A stretch of DNA of 14,789 nt, from NCBI GenBank assembly GCA_937952925.1, contig CALFYA010000266.1, positions 1-14,789 on the forward strand. Reading direction: 5' to 3'. This document shows positions 1 to 7,729 of this stretch, piece by piece; position 1 is the first letter of the stretch, and each line of letters opens with the position of its first letter. The notes under the pieces are model-generated. The model did not search any database. It saw only the letters and a program-made list of their open reading frames with translations, and was not told the DNA's origin. Made by a program: the position numbers and the translations under genes. This stretch comes from an uncultured Moraxellaceae bacterium. GTDB taxonomy: Bacteria > Pseudomonadota > Gammaproteobacteria > Pseudomonadales > Moraxellaceae.

Positions 1-289
1 AGGCTGATCGGAAGGTGACAGGGCTGCCATCTTTGGCGCGTACCTTGGGTATCTGTACAGAGATTGCTCCAATCCCTGTTTGAATCTGGCGTTCGGGCTG
101 GTAGCCGTTGCGCACGACAGCCGCTCGTCCATTGGGACACTGACGCTCAGCAAAGGTACTCATAAACACGGCAAGCTCTGCTTCTACCGCTTGTGCAATC
201 AACTGACGTGCGCCTTGACGCAGCAGTTCGGTCAGCGGGTCTGCATTCGCTTCTCGACTGGCAAACTCAATCAGGTTATTCTCGATCAT
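1..289 (-). CDS. IS256-family transposase, N-terminal fragment
   Basis: This is the first 96 residues of a Mutator-type (IS256 family) DDE transposase, cut by the window edge. The start ATG at 289 has a GAGGA Shine-Dalgarno at 303-299 on the minus strand, nine bases upstream. The fragment begins MIENNLIEFA and contains LTELLRQGARQLIAQAVEAE, a run matching the family's N-terminal helical region, then VRNGYQPERQIQTGIG and VQIPKVR, the hallmark block just before the catalytic domain. The DDE residues would lie further left and cannot be seen. No frameshift or stop occurs in the visible part. Whether the gene is intact cannot be decided here. Confidence 0.88.
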   Translation of the reverse strand, partial: MIENNLIEFASREANADPLTELLRQGARQLIAQAVEAELAVFMSTFAERQCPNGRAAVVRNGYQPERQIQTGIGAISVQIPKVRAKDGSPVTFRSA

Positions 290-387
290 GGTGGCGTATC
301 CTCGGTCGGTCTTGTGTTCTGCAATTCACAATCAACCAGATACGCCGCTTCTCTTCAACTCAAACACCAGATTCAGTTATAGCTCCC
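1..387 (-). mobile_element. IS256-family insertion sequence, one end (partial)
   Basis: The window starts inside an insertion sequence. The transposase reads leftwards from 289, so this is the end of the element that lies upstream of the transposase. Between the start codon and about 387 there is non-coding sequence finishing in ATTCAGTTATAGCTCCC (371-387). Read outward-in this gives GGGAGCTATAACTGAAT, which resembles the terminal inverted repeats of IS256-family elements. The exact outer boundary (about 383-388) is an estimate. The other end, and therefore the matching inverted repeat and the 8-9 bp target duplication, lie outside the window. The element ends about 90 bp before the AraC-type regulator gene. 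Confidence 0.7.
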
Positions 388-405
388 TGTTCTGGAGTAG
401 AATGC

Positions 406-436
406 TTGACTTTTCACCCCAGCCATTGACTAATAA
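406..436 (+). promoter_or_regulatory. Possible promoter for the AraC-type regulator, outside the IS end
   Basis: TTGACT at 406-411 matches the -35 consensus at five of six positions. It is followed by a weak -10 candidate, ACTAAT at 429-434 (17 bp spacer) or TAATAA at 431-436 (19 bp). A second TTGACT lies at 426-431, twenty bases after the first; the pair could equally be a direct-repeat operator. Both lie between the IS end and the regulator's start codon. The identification rests on motif matching only. Confidence 0.3.
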
Positions 437-475
437 CGACATGTTGTCAGGGTTTAATCCAAGGAGTGGTGTGCG

Positions 476-1501
476 ATGACAGCAACACAAGAATTAGCTG
501 CACAAGTCAATGGTACCGTTCAAGGCGCACTCGCTGGCCTTGTGATGCAGTATTGCCAAGATCATCATTTGTCGGTACCCACCATTTGTCATGCCTACTC
601 ACCCGGTGAGCGGATGCCGTTTAGCGCATGGCAACACATGTTGCATGCGGTGGCTGCCCAAGATTTGCGCCCTGCACTCGGCTTGGCGATTGCCAAACGG
701 GTGCAACCGGCTCACGTCGGATTGCTTGCGTATTTGGGTTTGTCGTGTGCCACGCTCGGCGATGCACTGCTTCAGCTCCAGCGTTATCACCGCTTGGCCT
801 ACGACGGCAGCACGCTGTATGTCCGGCAAATGGGCAGCAATATTGAGATCAGTTGGGGGATGGAAGCCGGTTGTCCTGGCCAGCTGGTCGATGAAACTGC
901 GATTGGGTTGTTTTATCAGATTATTAGCCAACTGATGCATCCGCATCGACTCAAACTCGAATCACTGGCCTTTATCAATCCACCGCCACTGCGCAAACAA
1001 CCGTATTATGATTTTTTTGGTTGTCCGGTGTATTTTGAAGCACCGCGTACCTCGATTGTGTTGTCGATGACTCATTTGGCCACCCCACTGAGTCGGCCTG
1101 ATGCAGCCCTGCAAGCGATTTTGGATCAACAAGCAGGGGCATTGTTGTCCACCCTGCCACGCCATGATGAATTTGATCGGCAGTTGCAAGGCTTGTTGGT
1201 CGAAGCCGTGCATATTGGACAGGTGGGTATTGAGCATGTTGCCGCAGGCATGGGGTTGTCTGTGCGTGCATTGCAGCGTCGTTTGGCACAGCGCGACAGC
1301 AGCTACCAACAACGCTTGGATCAAGTGCGCTGGACACTCGCCGATCAGTATCTACAAGATCAAGGCTTGGGGCTGGCGGATATTGCACTGCTGCTCGGTT
1401 ATTCGGAGCAAAGTGCGTTTCAGCGGGCGTATAAGCAATGGACGGGCAAAACGCCGCATCAAGTGCGCCAACAGCAACAACCCGTGGCTAAACCAGCCTA
1501 A
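476..1501 (+). CDS. AraC/XylS-family regulator, AlkR-like
   Basis: This is a 341-residue transcription regulator. Residues about 25-205 look like the N-terminal ligand-sensing domain of the OruR/ArgR-type AraC subfamily (arabinose-binding-like domain), with a conserved LLAYLGLSCATLGDAL segment at 83-98. The C-terminal 90 residues hold two helix-turn-helix units: VAAGMGLSVRALQRRL at 255-270 and LADIALLLGYSEQSAFQRAY at 300-319, the second carrying the family signature, ending KTPHQVR. AAGGAG at 461-466 lies nine bases before the ATG and fixes the start. It is 88 bp upstream of alkB on the same strand, so by analogy with AlkR of Acinetobacter it probably activates alkane hydroxylase expression. 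In Acinetobacter baylyi, as I recall, alkR and alkM are arranged differently. The specific inducer cannot be read from sequence. Confidence 0.88.
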   Translation: MTATQELAAQVNGTVQGALAGLVMQYCQDHHLSVPTICHAYSPGERMPFSAWQHMLHAVAAQDLRPALGLAIAKRVQPAHVGLLAYLGLSCATLGDALLQLQRYHRLAYDGSTLYVRQMGSNIEISWGMEAGCPGQLVDETAIGLFYQIISQLMHPHRLKLESLAFINPPPLRKQPYYDFFGCPVYFEAPRTSIVLSMTHLATPLSRPDAALQAILDQQAGALLSTLPRHDEFDRQLQGLLVEAVHIGQVGIEHVAAGMGLSVRALQRRLAQRDSSYQQRLDQVRWTLADQYLQDQGLGLADIALLLGYSEQSAFQRAYKQWTGKTPHQVRQQQQPVAKPA

Positions 1502-1515
1502 CATCCGTGCATCAC

Positions 1516-1531
1516 CTGTCGTTTTCGACAG
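1516..1531 (+). terminator. Short hairpin after the regulator gene, weak terminator candidate
   Basis: CTGTCG (1516-1521), a TTTT loop and CGACAG (1526-1531) form a perfect 6-bp stem fifteen bases after the regulator's stop codon. No T-tract follows, so it is at best an attenuator or an mRNA 3' structure. It lies in the 88-bp gap before alkB, where a TTGACG (1538-1543) might be a -35 element of an activator-dependent alkB promoter; no good -10 box is visible at the right distance. Confidence 0.3.
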
Positions 1532-1589
1532 ATGAGCTTGACGCTTAAAACTGATAGCATCCTGAAGCTTTTCTTCACGATGACTCCGC

Positions 1590-2771
1590 ATGACTTCGCC
1601 AAAAACCGCTGGTTGGCATGATCACAAACGCACCGCATGGCTGATGGGGCCGTTATTTCCACTCACTGTGTTGGGTGGCTTACTGTGGTATGCGCGCCAT
1701 CCCCAACAGCATGCCGCAACGTGGCTGACACCCTTGATGATCCATGCGGCAATTCCACTCGCCGATTGGCTGCTTGGTGAAGATCAAGACAACATCAGCG
1801 AAGCGGATGTGCCCGCCCTAGAGCAAGATCCGTATTATCGGGGTCTGTTGTATGCCTATATGCCGAGTCAATATGCGGTGACTGTGCTGGGCACCGCGCT
1901 TGCGGTCAAAGCATCGACGCCGTGGTGGGCAAAACTTGGGCTCCTATTGACGGTCGGTGCAGTCAACGGCATGGCAATCAATGTCGCGCATGAACTCGGC
2001 CACAAAAAAAACCAACGGGATCGGCATTTGGCTCAGCTCACCCTTGCCCCAAGTGCTTATGGACATCATGTAATTGAGCATCATTTTGGTCATCATCGCC
2101 ATGTGGCGACGCCAGAAGACGCGTCAAGCGCCAAGCTCGGCGAAACCTTATGGGAGTTTATGCCGCGGAGTCTGATCGGCAGCGTCAAGACCGCCATCGG
2201 CATTGAGCGAAAGCGGCTCCAACGTCAACACAAGCCGTTTTGGCATCCACACAATGAATTGTTGCAAGGTTGGGGGATCAGTGCGATTGGTGCTGCTGTG
2301 GTGGCCGCTTATACACGATCATGGCACAGTCTGCCGTTTTTGGCGGCACAAGCGCTGTATGGCGGCAGTTTGCTGGAGGTGGTGAACTATCTAGAGCATT
2401 ACGGTTTATTGCGGCAAAAACTGCCCAATGGTCAGTACGAACGCTGCGCACCCACCCACAGCTGGAACAGCAACAGCATCGTCACCAACTTGGTGCTATA
2501 TCAATTGCAACGCCATGCCGATCATCATGCACATCCCACCCGTAGTTTTCAGTGTCTGCGCCATTTTGATGACAGCCCACAATTGCCCGCCGGTTATGGC
2601 GCGATGATTGTCACCGCGTATTTTCCCCGTTGGTGGTTTGCCCTGATGGACAAACGCGTGGCAGCGCATTATCAGGGCGATTGGTCAAAAGCCAATCTGC
2701 ACCCACGGCGGCGTCATCTGGTGCAACCTCATCACACCGCGCAAGCAGCACCGCTAGAGACCATCGACTAG
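1590..2771 (+). CDS. alkB: Alkane 1-monooxygenase (AlkB/AlkM type)
   Basis: This is an integral-membrane non-haem di-iron hydroxylase that oxidises the terminal carbon of n-alkanes to 1-alkanols, using electrons from rubredoxin and rubredoxin reductase; neither partner gene is in the window. At 393 residues it is close to the usual 400. The diagnostic histidine clusters are all present: HELGHKK at 134-140, EHHFGHHRH at 163-171, the AlkB-specific NYLEHYG at 266-272, and LQRHADHHAHP at 306-316. Hydrophobic segments around 17-35, 43-62, 94-132 and 226-262 fit the expected membrane helices. The ATG at 1590 has only a poor Shine-Dalgarno; a nearby ATG at 1580 is out of frame. It lies directly behind the AraC-type regulator. 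Its stop codon overlaps that of the convergent gene. Confidence 0.96.
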   Translation: MTSPKTAGWHDHKRTAWLMGPLFPLTVLGGLLWYARHPQQHAATWLTPLMIHAAIPLADWLLGEDQDNISEADVPALEQDPYYRGLLYAYMPSQYAVTVLGTALAVKASTPWWAKLGLLLTVGAVNGMAINVAHELGHKKNQRDRHLAQLTLAPSAYGHHVIEHHFGHHRHVATPEDASSAKLGETLWEFMPRSLIGSVKTAIGIERKRLQRQHKPFWHPHNELLQGWGISAIGAAVVAAYTRSWHSLPFLAAQALYGGSLLEVVNYLEHYGLLRQKLPNGQYERCAPTHSWNSNSIVTNLVLYQLQRHADHHAHPTRSFQCLRHFDDSPQLPAGYGAMIVTAYFPRWWFALMDKRVAAHYQGDWSKANLHPRRRHLVQPHHTAQAAPLETID

Positions 2772-3712
2772 GCTCCGTCCCATGCCGTATTGGGCAGCGC
2801 ATCAGCATCATCTTGTACGCTGGCATCCAAACGACGCAGGATCACGTGCGGCGTAATCTTGGCTTGTCCAGCACAGCAAGGGATTGCCCCTTGATAGCTC
2901 TCGGGAAAACTCGGCCATGCCTGCCCTGCCAGCCCAACCAAGTGAAAGCTTGGTACACCCCGTGCGGCCAACAATTCAATCGCACGGTGCGATGGTGCAG
3001 GGTACACTTCATTGAGTAAGATCATGTGCGGCCATGTTTTTTCAATATATTGATAAATCGCATTTTTTCTAGAAATATTCAGTAAAATCGTGGGCAAGCC
3101 TTCCCATTCATCCGGCCATGTGCTGCTGGCTTGTGGATCAACCACCACCACCTGATGACCACGCGCTCGTAACTGCGTCACCACCGGCGCACCAATAAAC
3201 CCTGCACCACCCAACACGACAATCCGCATCTGAATGGGTAAACCTTGCTCAACGATCAATTGGGTCACCGCTGCTTCGACAGCCATCACCGTGACCACGC
3301 GCTCAGGGGCATCTGCACGGAGGTTGCGTGCAGCCATCACGCTGGGCAACACCCCTGCAAAGCTGTGCTGCGTAGCACCCACAAGCTGTTGAATCCGTTG
3401 CATACGCGCCAACAGTGTACGCAGTTGTGGCTCATGCTTGGGCTGTAAAAACTCTTTTTCGACATTCGGTACGGCAAACATCAGCATCCAGCGCCCACCT
3501 TGCTGCCGCCCCATGCCAACCCAGACGGGTCGCCAACGACAATAGCGTGCAATCGCAGGTGGACAGTACGCATACAAATAGCGCGCAGAGGCCGGATACA
3601 TCAAAAATACTGAGTCGATCCAACCATATCGTCGATTCAACCAACCGATCAGTCGATAGCACAGCTCATGGCTAAACAACACGATCAGTAATACCGCAAA
3701 AATTTTGCACAT
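2768..3712 (-). CDS. Membrane-anchored Rossmann-fold protein of unknown function
   Basis: I do not recognise this 314-residue protein. Residues 3-25 form one N-terminal hydrophobic segment (probable anchor). Residues about 95-160 are helical and include SFAGVLPSVMAARNLR. At about 164-190 comes a clear nucleotide-binding fold: IVVLGGAGFIGAPVVTQL with the GxxGxxG loop, then GHQVVVVDP, whose terminal Asp is typical of NAD binding. The C-terminal part contains LLNEVYPAPSHRAIELL, FHLVGLAGQAWPSFPESY and a CC pair. The catalytic YxxxK of short-chain dehydrogenases was not found. The order (helical block with a GxLPS-type motif, then GxxGxxG) loosely recalls acyl-ACP reductases and saccharopine-dehydrogenase-like proteins, but this is only an impression. 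The G-rich stretch TTGGGGGCG before the ATG may serve as Shine-Dalgarno. It is convergent with alkB and shares its stop-codon bases, so a role near alkane or lipid metabolism is inference. Confidence 0.75.
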   Translation of the reverse strand: MCKIFAVLLIVLFSHELCYRLIGWLNRRYGWIDSVFLMYPASARYLYAYCPPAIARYCRWRPVWVGMGRQQGGRWMLMFAVPNVEKEFLQPKHEPQLRTLLARMQRIQQLVGATQHSFAGVLPSVMAARNLRADAPERVVTVMAVEAAVTQLIVEQGLPIQMRIVVLGGAGFIGAPVVTQLRARGHQVVVVDPQASSTWPDEWEGLPTILLNISRKNAIYQYIEKTWPHMILLNEVYPAPSHRAIELLAARGVPSFHLVGLAGQAWPSFPESYQGAIPCCAGQAKITPHVILRRLDASVQDDADALPNTAWDGA

Positions 3713-3846
3713 ACGCCCCCAACAAAATCTAAAAATCTCAAAGATTTATAAAGATGCATCGAAAATGATGCTATTTCACAGCACAGACTCTAAGCATTTT
3801 TAAGATTGTTGCAATAGCTTAAAGACTCAATGAAGTATTCTTGCTT
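3713..3846. other. AT-rich intergenic stretch between two leftward genes
   Basis: This gap is visibly richer in A and T than its surroundings. It should hold the leftward promoter for the Rossmann-fold gene. On the minus strand, TTGCAA and TAGAGT separated by 16 bases, and a TATAAA nearer the gene, are the best candidates, none convincing. AAATCT-CAA-AGATTT at 3733-3747 is a perfect 6-bp palindrome and could be an operator. No coding sequence was found. Confidence 0.4.
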
Positions 3847-3889
3847 AAAAAACCTGCACACTGTCGATGCAATCACATCGACAGGCAGG
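3847..3889 (-). terminator. Rho-independent terminator of the DUF1348 gene
   Basis: On the minus strand, just after the stop codon at 3897, CCTGC plus CTGTCGATG is followed by a six-base loop and then CATCGACAG, a three-base bulge and GCAGG. A run of six T (A at 3847-3852 on the plus strand) follows directly. The nine-base inner stem (3861-3869 with 3876-3884) is perfect. This is a good intrinsic terminator closing the leftward transcription block. Confidence 0.85.
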
Positions 3890-3896
3890 ATGATGA

Positions 3897-4376
3897 CTAG
3901 AGACCAAGTTCAGCAAATGACGGAAAATCGATGGGGCGCTGACCTTGCGGCCAATCGAACAACCGTTGGTTGGCCTCAATCGCTACATCATTGATGCTGG
4001 CATGCCGTTCGGTCATCAGACCGTTGGCATCAAAGCGCCAGTTTTCGTTGCCAAACGAGCGCCACCATTGACCATGCGAGTCTTGCCACTCATAGGCAAA
4101 ACGCACGGCTATACAATCCTCGCCAAATGCCCAGAGTTCTTTCATCAAACGGTAGTGTTGTTCGGCCTGCCATTTGCGGGTCAAAAACGCCACAATCTCG
4201 GCGCGTCCACAAATAAATTCGTGCCGATTGCGCCACCGACTCTCTGGACTATAAGCCAAGGCCACACGCTCAGGATCGCGGCTATTCCATGCATGTTCAG
4301 CCATCTGGACTTTTTGGCGAGCGGTGTCGAGCGTAAAGGGAGGGAGCGGTGGACGTGCGGTGATGGAGGTCATCAT
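3897..4376 (-). CDS. DUF1348 protein, NTF2-like fold
   Basis: This is a 159-residue protein of the DUF1348 family, a SnoaL/NTF2-like alpha-beta barrel group of small soluble proteins with no established reaction. Typical family sequence is visible along the whole length: RPPLPPFTLDTAR near the start, AEHAWNSRDPERVALAYS, SRWRNRHEFICGRAEIVAFL, YRLMKELWAFGEDCIAVRF, FGNENWRF and ASINDVAIE, ending PSFAELGL. Length is normal. Two adjacent ATG codons (4376 and 4373) could start it. Neither has a Shine-Dalgarno, since the upstream bases are pyrimidine-rich. It follows glmS on the same strand after an 83-bp gap containing a large inverted repeat, and ends at a strong terminator. Family assignment is firm; function is unknown. 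Confidence 0.9.
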   Translation of the reverse strand: MMTSITARPPLPPFTLDTARQKVQMAEHAWNSRDPERVALAYSPESRWRNRHEFICGRAEIVAFLTRKWQAEQHYRLMKELWAFGEDCIAVRFAYEWQDSHGQWWRSFGNENWRFDANGLMTERHASINDVAIEANQRLFDWPQGQRPIDFPSFAELGL

Positions 4377-4407
4377 GAGGGGAATTCACGTCGGATAGAG
4401 CCTTGAT

Positions 4408-4449
4408 TGAGCCATCTTTCGCCAGTCGAGTAAAGCAAAAGATGGCTCA
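4408..4449 (-). repeat. Perfect 12-bp inverted repeat between glmS and the DUF1348 gene
   Basis: TGAGCCATCTTT at 4408-4419 and AAAGATGGCTCA at 4438-4449 are exact inverse complements around an 18-base loop. The repeat lies ten bases after the glmS stop codon and about 30 bases before the DUF1348 start codon. No T-tract follows it on either strand, so it is not a classical terminator. It may be a 3' stabilising structure for glmS mRNA, a terminator lacking a U-tail, or an operator for the downstream gene. Confidence 0.7.
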
Positions 4450-4459
4450 GCACAGCCCG

Positions 4460-6289
4460 TTATTCCACCGTCACCGACTTAGCCAGATTACGCGGTTGAT
4501 CCACGTCTGTGCCACGCAGCACCGCCACGTGATACGACAACAATTGCACCGGCAAGCTATACACCAACGGTGCCAGCAATCCATCTACGCTGGGCACATG
4601 CACCACGTGCACCCGATCAGCAGACACCACCCCGCTGTGTTGATCGGCAAACACAAACAACTCGCCACCACGCGCTTGCACTTCTTGCATGTTGGATTTG
4701 AGCTTGTCGAGCAACTCATCATCGGCAGCAATCACCACAATCGGCATGTCGTGATCGACCAGCGCTAAGGGGCCATGCTTGAGTTCACCAGCGGCATAGC
4801 CTTCGGCATGGATATACGAGATTTCTTTAAGCTTGAGTGCGCCTTCAAGGGCAATCGGGAATTGCACGCCACGCCCCAAAAACAGGGTATGCCGTTTTTC
4901 AATAAACGCACGCGCCATCCGCTCAATCGCCCCATCAAGCTGCAAGGTGCTGCTCATCGCTTGGGGAATCTGCCACAACTGCTCCGCAATGGCAGCGGTT
5001 TGGATCGGCGTCAGACGCTGCTGCACTTGGCCGATTTTGAGTACCAACAGCATCAGCGCCGCCAGCTGGGTGGTAAACGCCTTGGTCGAAGCCACGCCAA
5101 TCTCAGGACCGGCTTGGGTCAGGATATGCAGATCGGTTTCGCGTACCAACGACGAGGTTGGCACGTTGCACAGCGCCAGTGACGCCACGCCCATGATGTT
5201 TTGTTTTTGGATATCGCGCAGTGCCGCCAAGGTGTCGGCAGTTTCACCCGATTGTGAGATACACACCAATAACGTGCGTGGGCTGACCACCGGATAGCGA
5301 TAGCGAAACTCGCTGGCGATCTCGACTTGGCAAGGCACGCGGAGCATCTGCTCAAACCAATATTTAGCCACCATCCCCGCATGGTAACTGGTGCCACAGG
5401 CCACGATTTGCACTTGGGCAATACTGCCCAAAATCGCGTCGCCATCTTGCAAAAATTCAGGCTTGAGCGCGTTTTCGGTGAGTCCAACCGACAGCGTGCG
5501 GCTCAATGCTTCAGGCTGCTCATGGATTTCTTTGAGCATGTAGTGCTTGTAACCGCCTTTGTCGGCATTGGTCACACTTGCATCGAGTTCGTGCGCTTCA
5601 CGGCGGACGATTTGACCGTTTTGGAAAATCTCGACGCTGTCGCGGGTCAAGCGGACGATGTCTTTTTCATCCAAATAAATAAAGCGATTGGTGACCGGCA
5701 ACAACGCGAGTTGATCGGAACCAATAAAGTTTTCACCAATCCCCAAACCAATCACCAATGGCGAACCGGCACGCACGGCGATGAGCTCGTTGTCATTGCC
5801 AGCGTGCACGATGCCGAGCGCATACGCCCCATGCAAGAGCGGCACAATCGACTGGACTGCCGACAGCAAATCGGGGTTGCTTTGATAGGCGCGATGCACC
5901 AAGTGGGCGACCACTTCAGTGTCGGTTTGCGAGCTAAACACATAGCCTTGTGCCATCAACTCGTCTTTGAGCGCTTGGTAGTTTTCGATGATGCCGTTGT
6001 GCACCACCGCAATCTCACCGGAGGTATGCGGGTGGGCATTGGCTTCGGTGGGTTTGCCGTGAGTTGCCCAACGGGTATGCGCAATGCCCAAATGCCCTTG
6101 CGGATGGGCGGCTTTGACCGCCGCTTCAAGCATCGCCACTTTACCGGTTTGACGTACCCGATGAATCTGCCCTTGGCTAATCAGTGCCACACCGGCTGAG
6201 TCATAACCCCGATACTCAAGGCGTTTGAGACCTTCGACCAATACTTGCGCCAAATGACGCTCTGCCACACCGCCGACGATTCCACACAT
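4460..6289 (-). CDS. glmS: Glutamine--fructose-6-phosphate aminotransferase (isomerizing)
   Basis: This cytoplasmic enzyme converts fructose-6-phosphate and glutamine to glucosamine-6-phosphate, the first step towards UDP-GlcNAc, peptidoglycan and LPS. At 609 residues it is exactly the length of the E. coli enzyme. It begins MCGIVGG, so Cys2 is the N-terminal nucleophile of the class II glutaminase domain (about 1-240, with RLEYRGYDSAG, THGKPTEANAHPH, HNGIIENY and SQTDTEVVAH). Two SIS sugar-isomerase domains follow (about 285-430 and 455-600), with CGTSYHAG, SQSGETADT, STKAFTTQ, and the C-terminal RNLAKSVTVE. It starts 11 bases after the glmU stop, with GAGAG overlapping that stop as ribosome binding site, so glmU and glmS are translationally close and surely co-transcribed. 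No trace of the glmS ribozyme of Gram-positives was seen. Confidence 0.98.
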   Translation of the reverse strand: MCGIVGGVAERHLAQVLVEGLKRLEYRGYDSAGVALISQGQIHRVRQTGKVAMLEAAVKAAHPQGHLGIAHTRWATHGKPTEANAHPHTSGEIAVVHNGIIENYQALKDELMAQGYVFSSQTDTEVVAHLVHRAYQSNPDLLSAVQSIVPLLHGAYALGIVHAGNDNELIAVRAGSPLVIGLGIGENFIGSDQLALLPVTNRFIYLDEKDIVRLTRDSVEIFQNGQIVRREAHELDASVTNADKGGYKHYMLKEIHEQPEALSRTLSVGLTENALKPEFLQDGDAILGSIAQVQIVACGTSYHAGMVAKYWFEQMLRVPCQVEIASEFRYRYPVVSPRTLLVCISQSGETADTLAALRDIQKQNIMGVASLALCNVPTSSLVRETDLHILTQAGPEIGVASTKAFTTQLAALMLLVLKIGQVQQRLTPIQTAAIAEQLWQIPQAMSSTLQLDGAIERMARAFIEKRHTLFLGRGVQFPIALEGALKLKEISYIHAEGYAAGELKHGPLALVDHDMPIVVIAADDELLDKLKSNMQEVQARGGELFVFADQHSGVVSADRVHVVHVPSVDGLLAPLVYSLPVQLLSYHVAVLRGTDVDQPRNLAKSVTVE

Positions 6290-6300
6290 GGTTTAGGCTC

Positions 6301-7659
6301 TCACTTGTTTTTGCTAGGACGTTGATAGTTGTTGATGTTGCGCTGTTGACCGCGTGCAATCGCCAATTGGGACTCAGCCACATCTTTGGTGATCACCGAA
6401 CCGGCGCCCACGGTTGCGCCGTCGGCAATGGTCACCGGTGCAACCAGTGAACTGTTGGAGCCAATAAAGGCATTAGAGCCAATCACGGTTTGATGCTTAT
6501 ACGCGCCATCGTAGTTGCAGGTAATCGTACCCGCGCCAATATTGCTGCCACTGCCCACAACGGCATCGCCGACATAGGCCAAATGGTTGGCTTTGCTACC
6601 ACGTCCAATCCGGCTGTTTTTGACTTCGACAAAGTTGCCAATATGCACGCCGTCGGCCAGCTCACTACCCGGCCGTAGCCGTGCAAAGGGGCCAATCGCG
6701 TTTTCGCTGCCCACCACCACATCATCAAGCACACTATAGGGTTGCAATACGCTGCCGGCACCCACGCGGGCGTTTTTGAGTACACAGCCTGCCCCCACCA
6801 CCACGCCATCACCCAAGTAGCAATCGCCTTCAATGATCACATTGGCGTCAATGCGCACGTCTTGCCCCACGCTCAAACGTCCACGCAAATCAAAACGGGC
6901 GGGATCGAGTAAGGTGACGCCAGCACGCATCAACTGCTCAGCTTGATACGCTTGGAAACGCCGCTCAAGTGCGGAGAGTTGCAGCCGATCATTGACGCCT
7001 TCGACTTCAAAATCATAGGTCGGTTCAATGCTGCCAATCTCCACGCCATCCGCAGCAGCCATCTCGACGATATCAGTCAAATAATATTCTTTTTGCACAT
7101 TGTGATTGGACAGCTTGGGCAGCCATTCATGCAAGCGTGCATTGTCTACACAATAAATGCCGGTGTTGATCTCGGTGATCAGACGCTCTTCGGGGCTGGC
7201 GTCTTTTTGCTCGACAATCCGCACAATCCGGCCATGTTCACGCTTGATACGACCATAACCGGTTGGGTTGGCGAGGTTCATGGTGATCATCGCCAAGCCA
7301 CCAGTCGCCGCCGCTTGCAAGCGCTGCAAGGTTTCAGGCTGCACCAACGGCACATCGCCATACAAAATCAGGCTTTGCCCTTCGGTGGGCAACACCGGCA
7401 AGGTCACTTGTACCGCATGACCGGTGCCAAGTTGCTCGGCTTGCTCGACCCACTCAATCGTTTGGCCTGCAAATGCGGCTTGTACCAACGCGCCACCATG
7501 CCCATACACGGTGATCATCCGATCCGCTTGCAAGCGCTTGGCCTGCTCAAGCACATGCGCCAATAGCGGGCGACCGGCCAAAGGTTGGAGTACTTTGGGC
7601 AGACGAGAATTCATCCGTGTCCCCTTGCCTGCCGCCAAAATAATGACCGTTAACGCCAT
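6301..7659 (-). CDS. glmU: Bifunctional UDP-GlcNAc pyrophosphorylase / glucosamine-1-P acetyltransferase
   Basis: This soluble enzyme acetylates glucosamine-1-phosphate and couples it to UTP, giving UDP-GlcNAc; it completes the pathway begun by GlmS next door. The chosen ATG (7659) gives 452 residues starting MALTVIILAAGKGTRM, the LxxGxGTRM signature of the uridyltransferase domain (about 1-230; also QAEQLGTGHAV, LYGDVPL, EINTGIY, KEYYLTDIV, EVEGVNDR). The left-handed beta-helix acetyltransferase domain follows (about 250-452), with hexapeptide repeats, GPFARLRPG, HIGNFVEVKNS, the catalytic-His region KANHLAYVGDA, and NIGAGTITCNYDG. An in-frame GTG at 7680 would add seven residues, but the first domain begins normally at 7659 and GGAG lies 11 bases before it. 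The sequence closely resembles Acinetobacter GlmU. Confidence 0.97.
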   Translation of the reverse strand: MALTVIILAAGKGTRMNSRLPKVLQPLAGRPLLAHVLEQAKRLQADRMITVYGHGGALVQAAFAGQTIEWVEQAEQLGTGHAVQVTLPVLPTEGQSLILYGDVPLVQPETLQRLQAAATGGLAMITMNLANPTGYGRIKREHGRIVRIVEQKDASPEERLITEINTGIYCVDNARLHEWLPKLSNHNVQKEYYLTDIVEMAAADGVEIGSIEPTYDFEVEGVNDRLQLSALERRFQAYQAEQLMRAGVTLLDPARFDLRGRLSVGQDVRIDANVIIEGDCYLGDGVVVGAGCVLKNARVGAGSVLQPYSVLDDVVVGSENAIGPFARLRPGSELADGVHIGNFVEVKNSRIGRGSKANHLAYVGDAVVGSGSNIGAGTITCNYDGAYKHQTVIGSNAFIGSNSSLVAPVTIADGATVGAGSVITKDVAESQLAIARGQQRNINNYQRPSKNK

Positions 7660-7729
7660 AATCGTTGTCGCTCCACGCACATTCGACGGCTCACACCGCC
7701 CTCTTGATTAAAAAATGAGAAGGGATTGA

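Noticed and set aside
5327..6199. A 290-codon open frame antisense to glmS
   Set aside because: It lies wholly within the well-supported glmS gene on the opposite strand, has no recognisable motif and follows from the codon usage of glmS.
6943..7566. A 207-codon plus-strand open frame over glmU
   Set aside because: It is antisense to conserved glmU sequence and its translation shows no family features.
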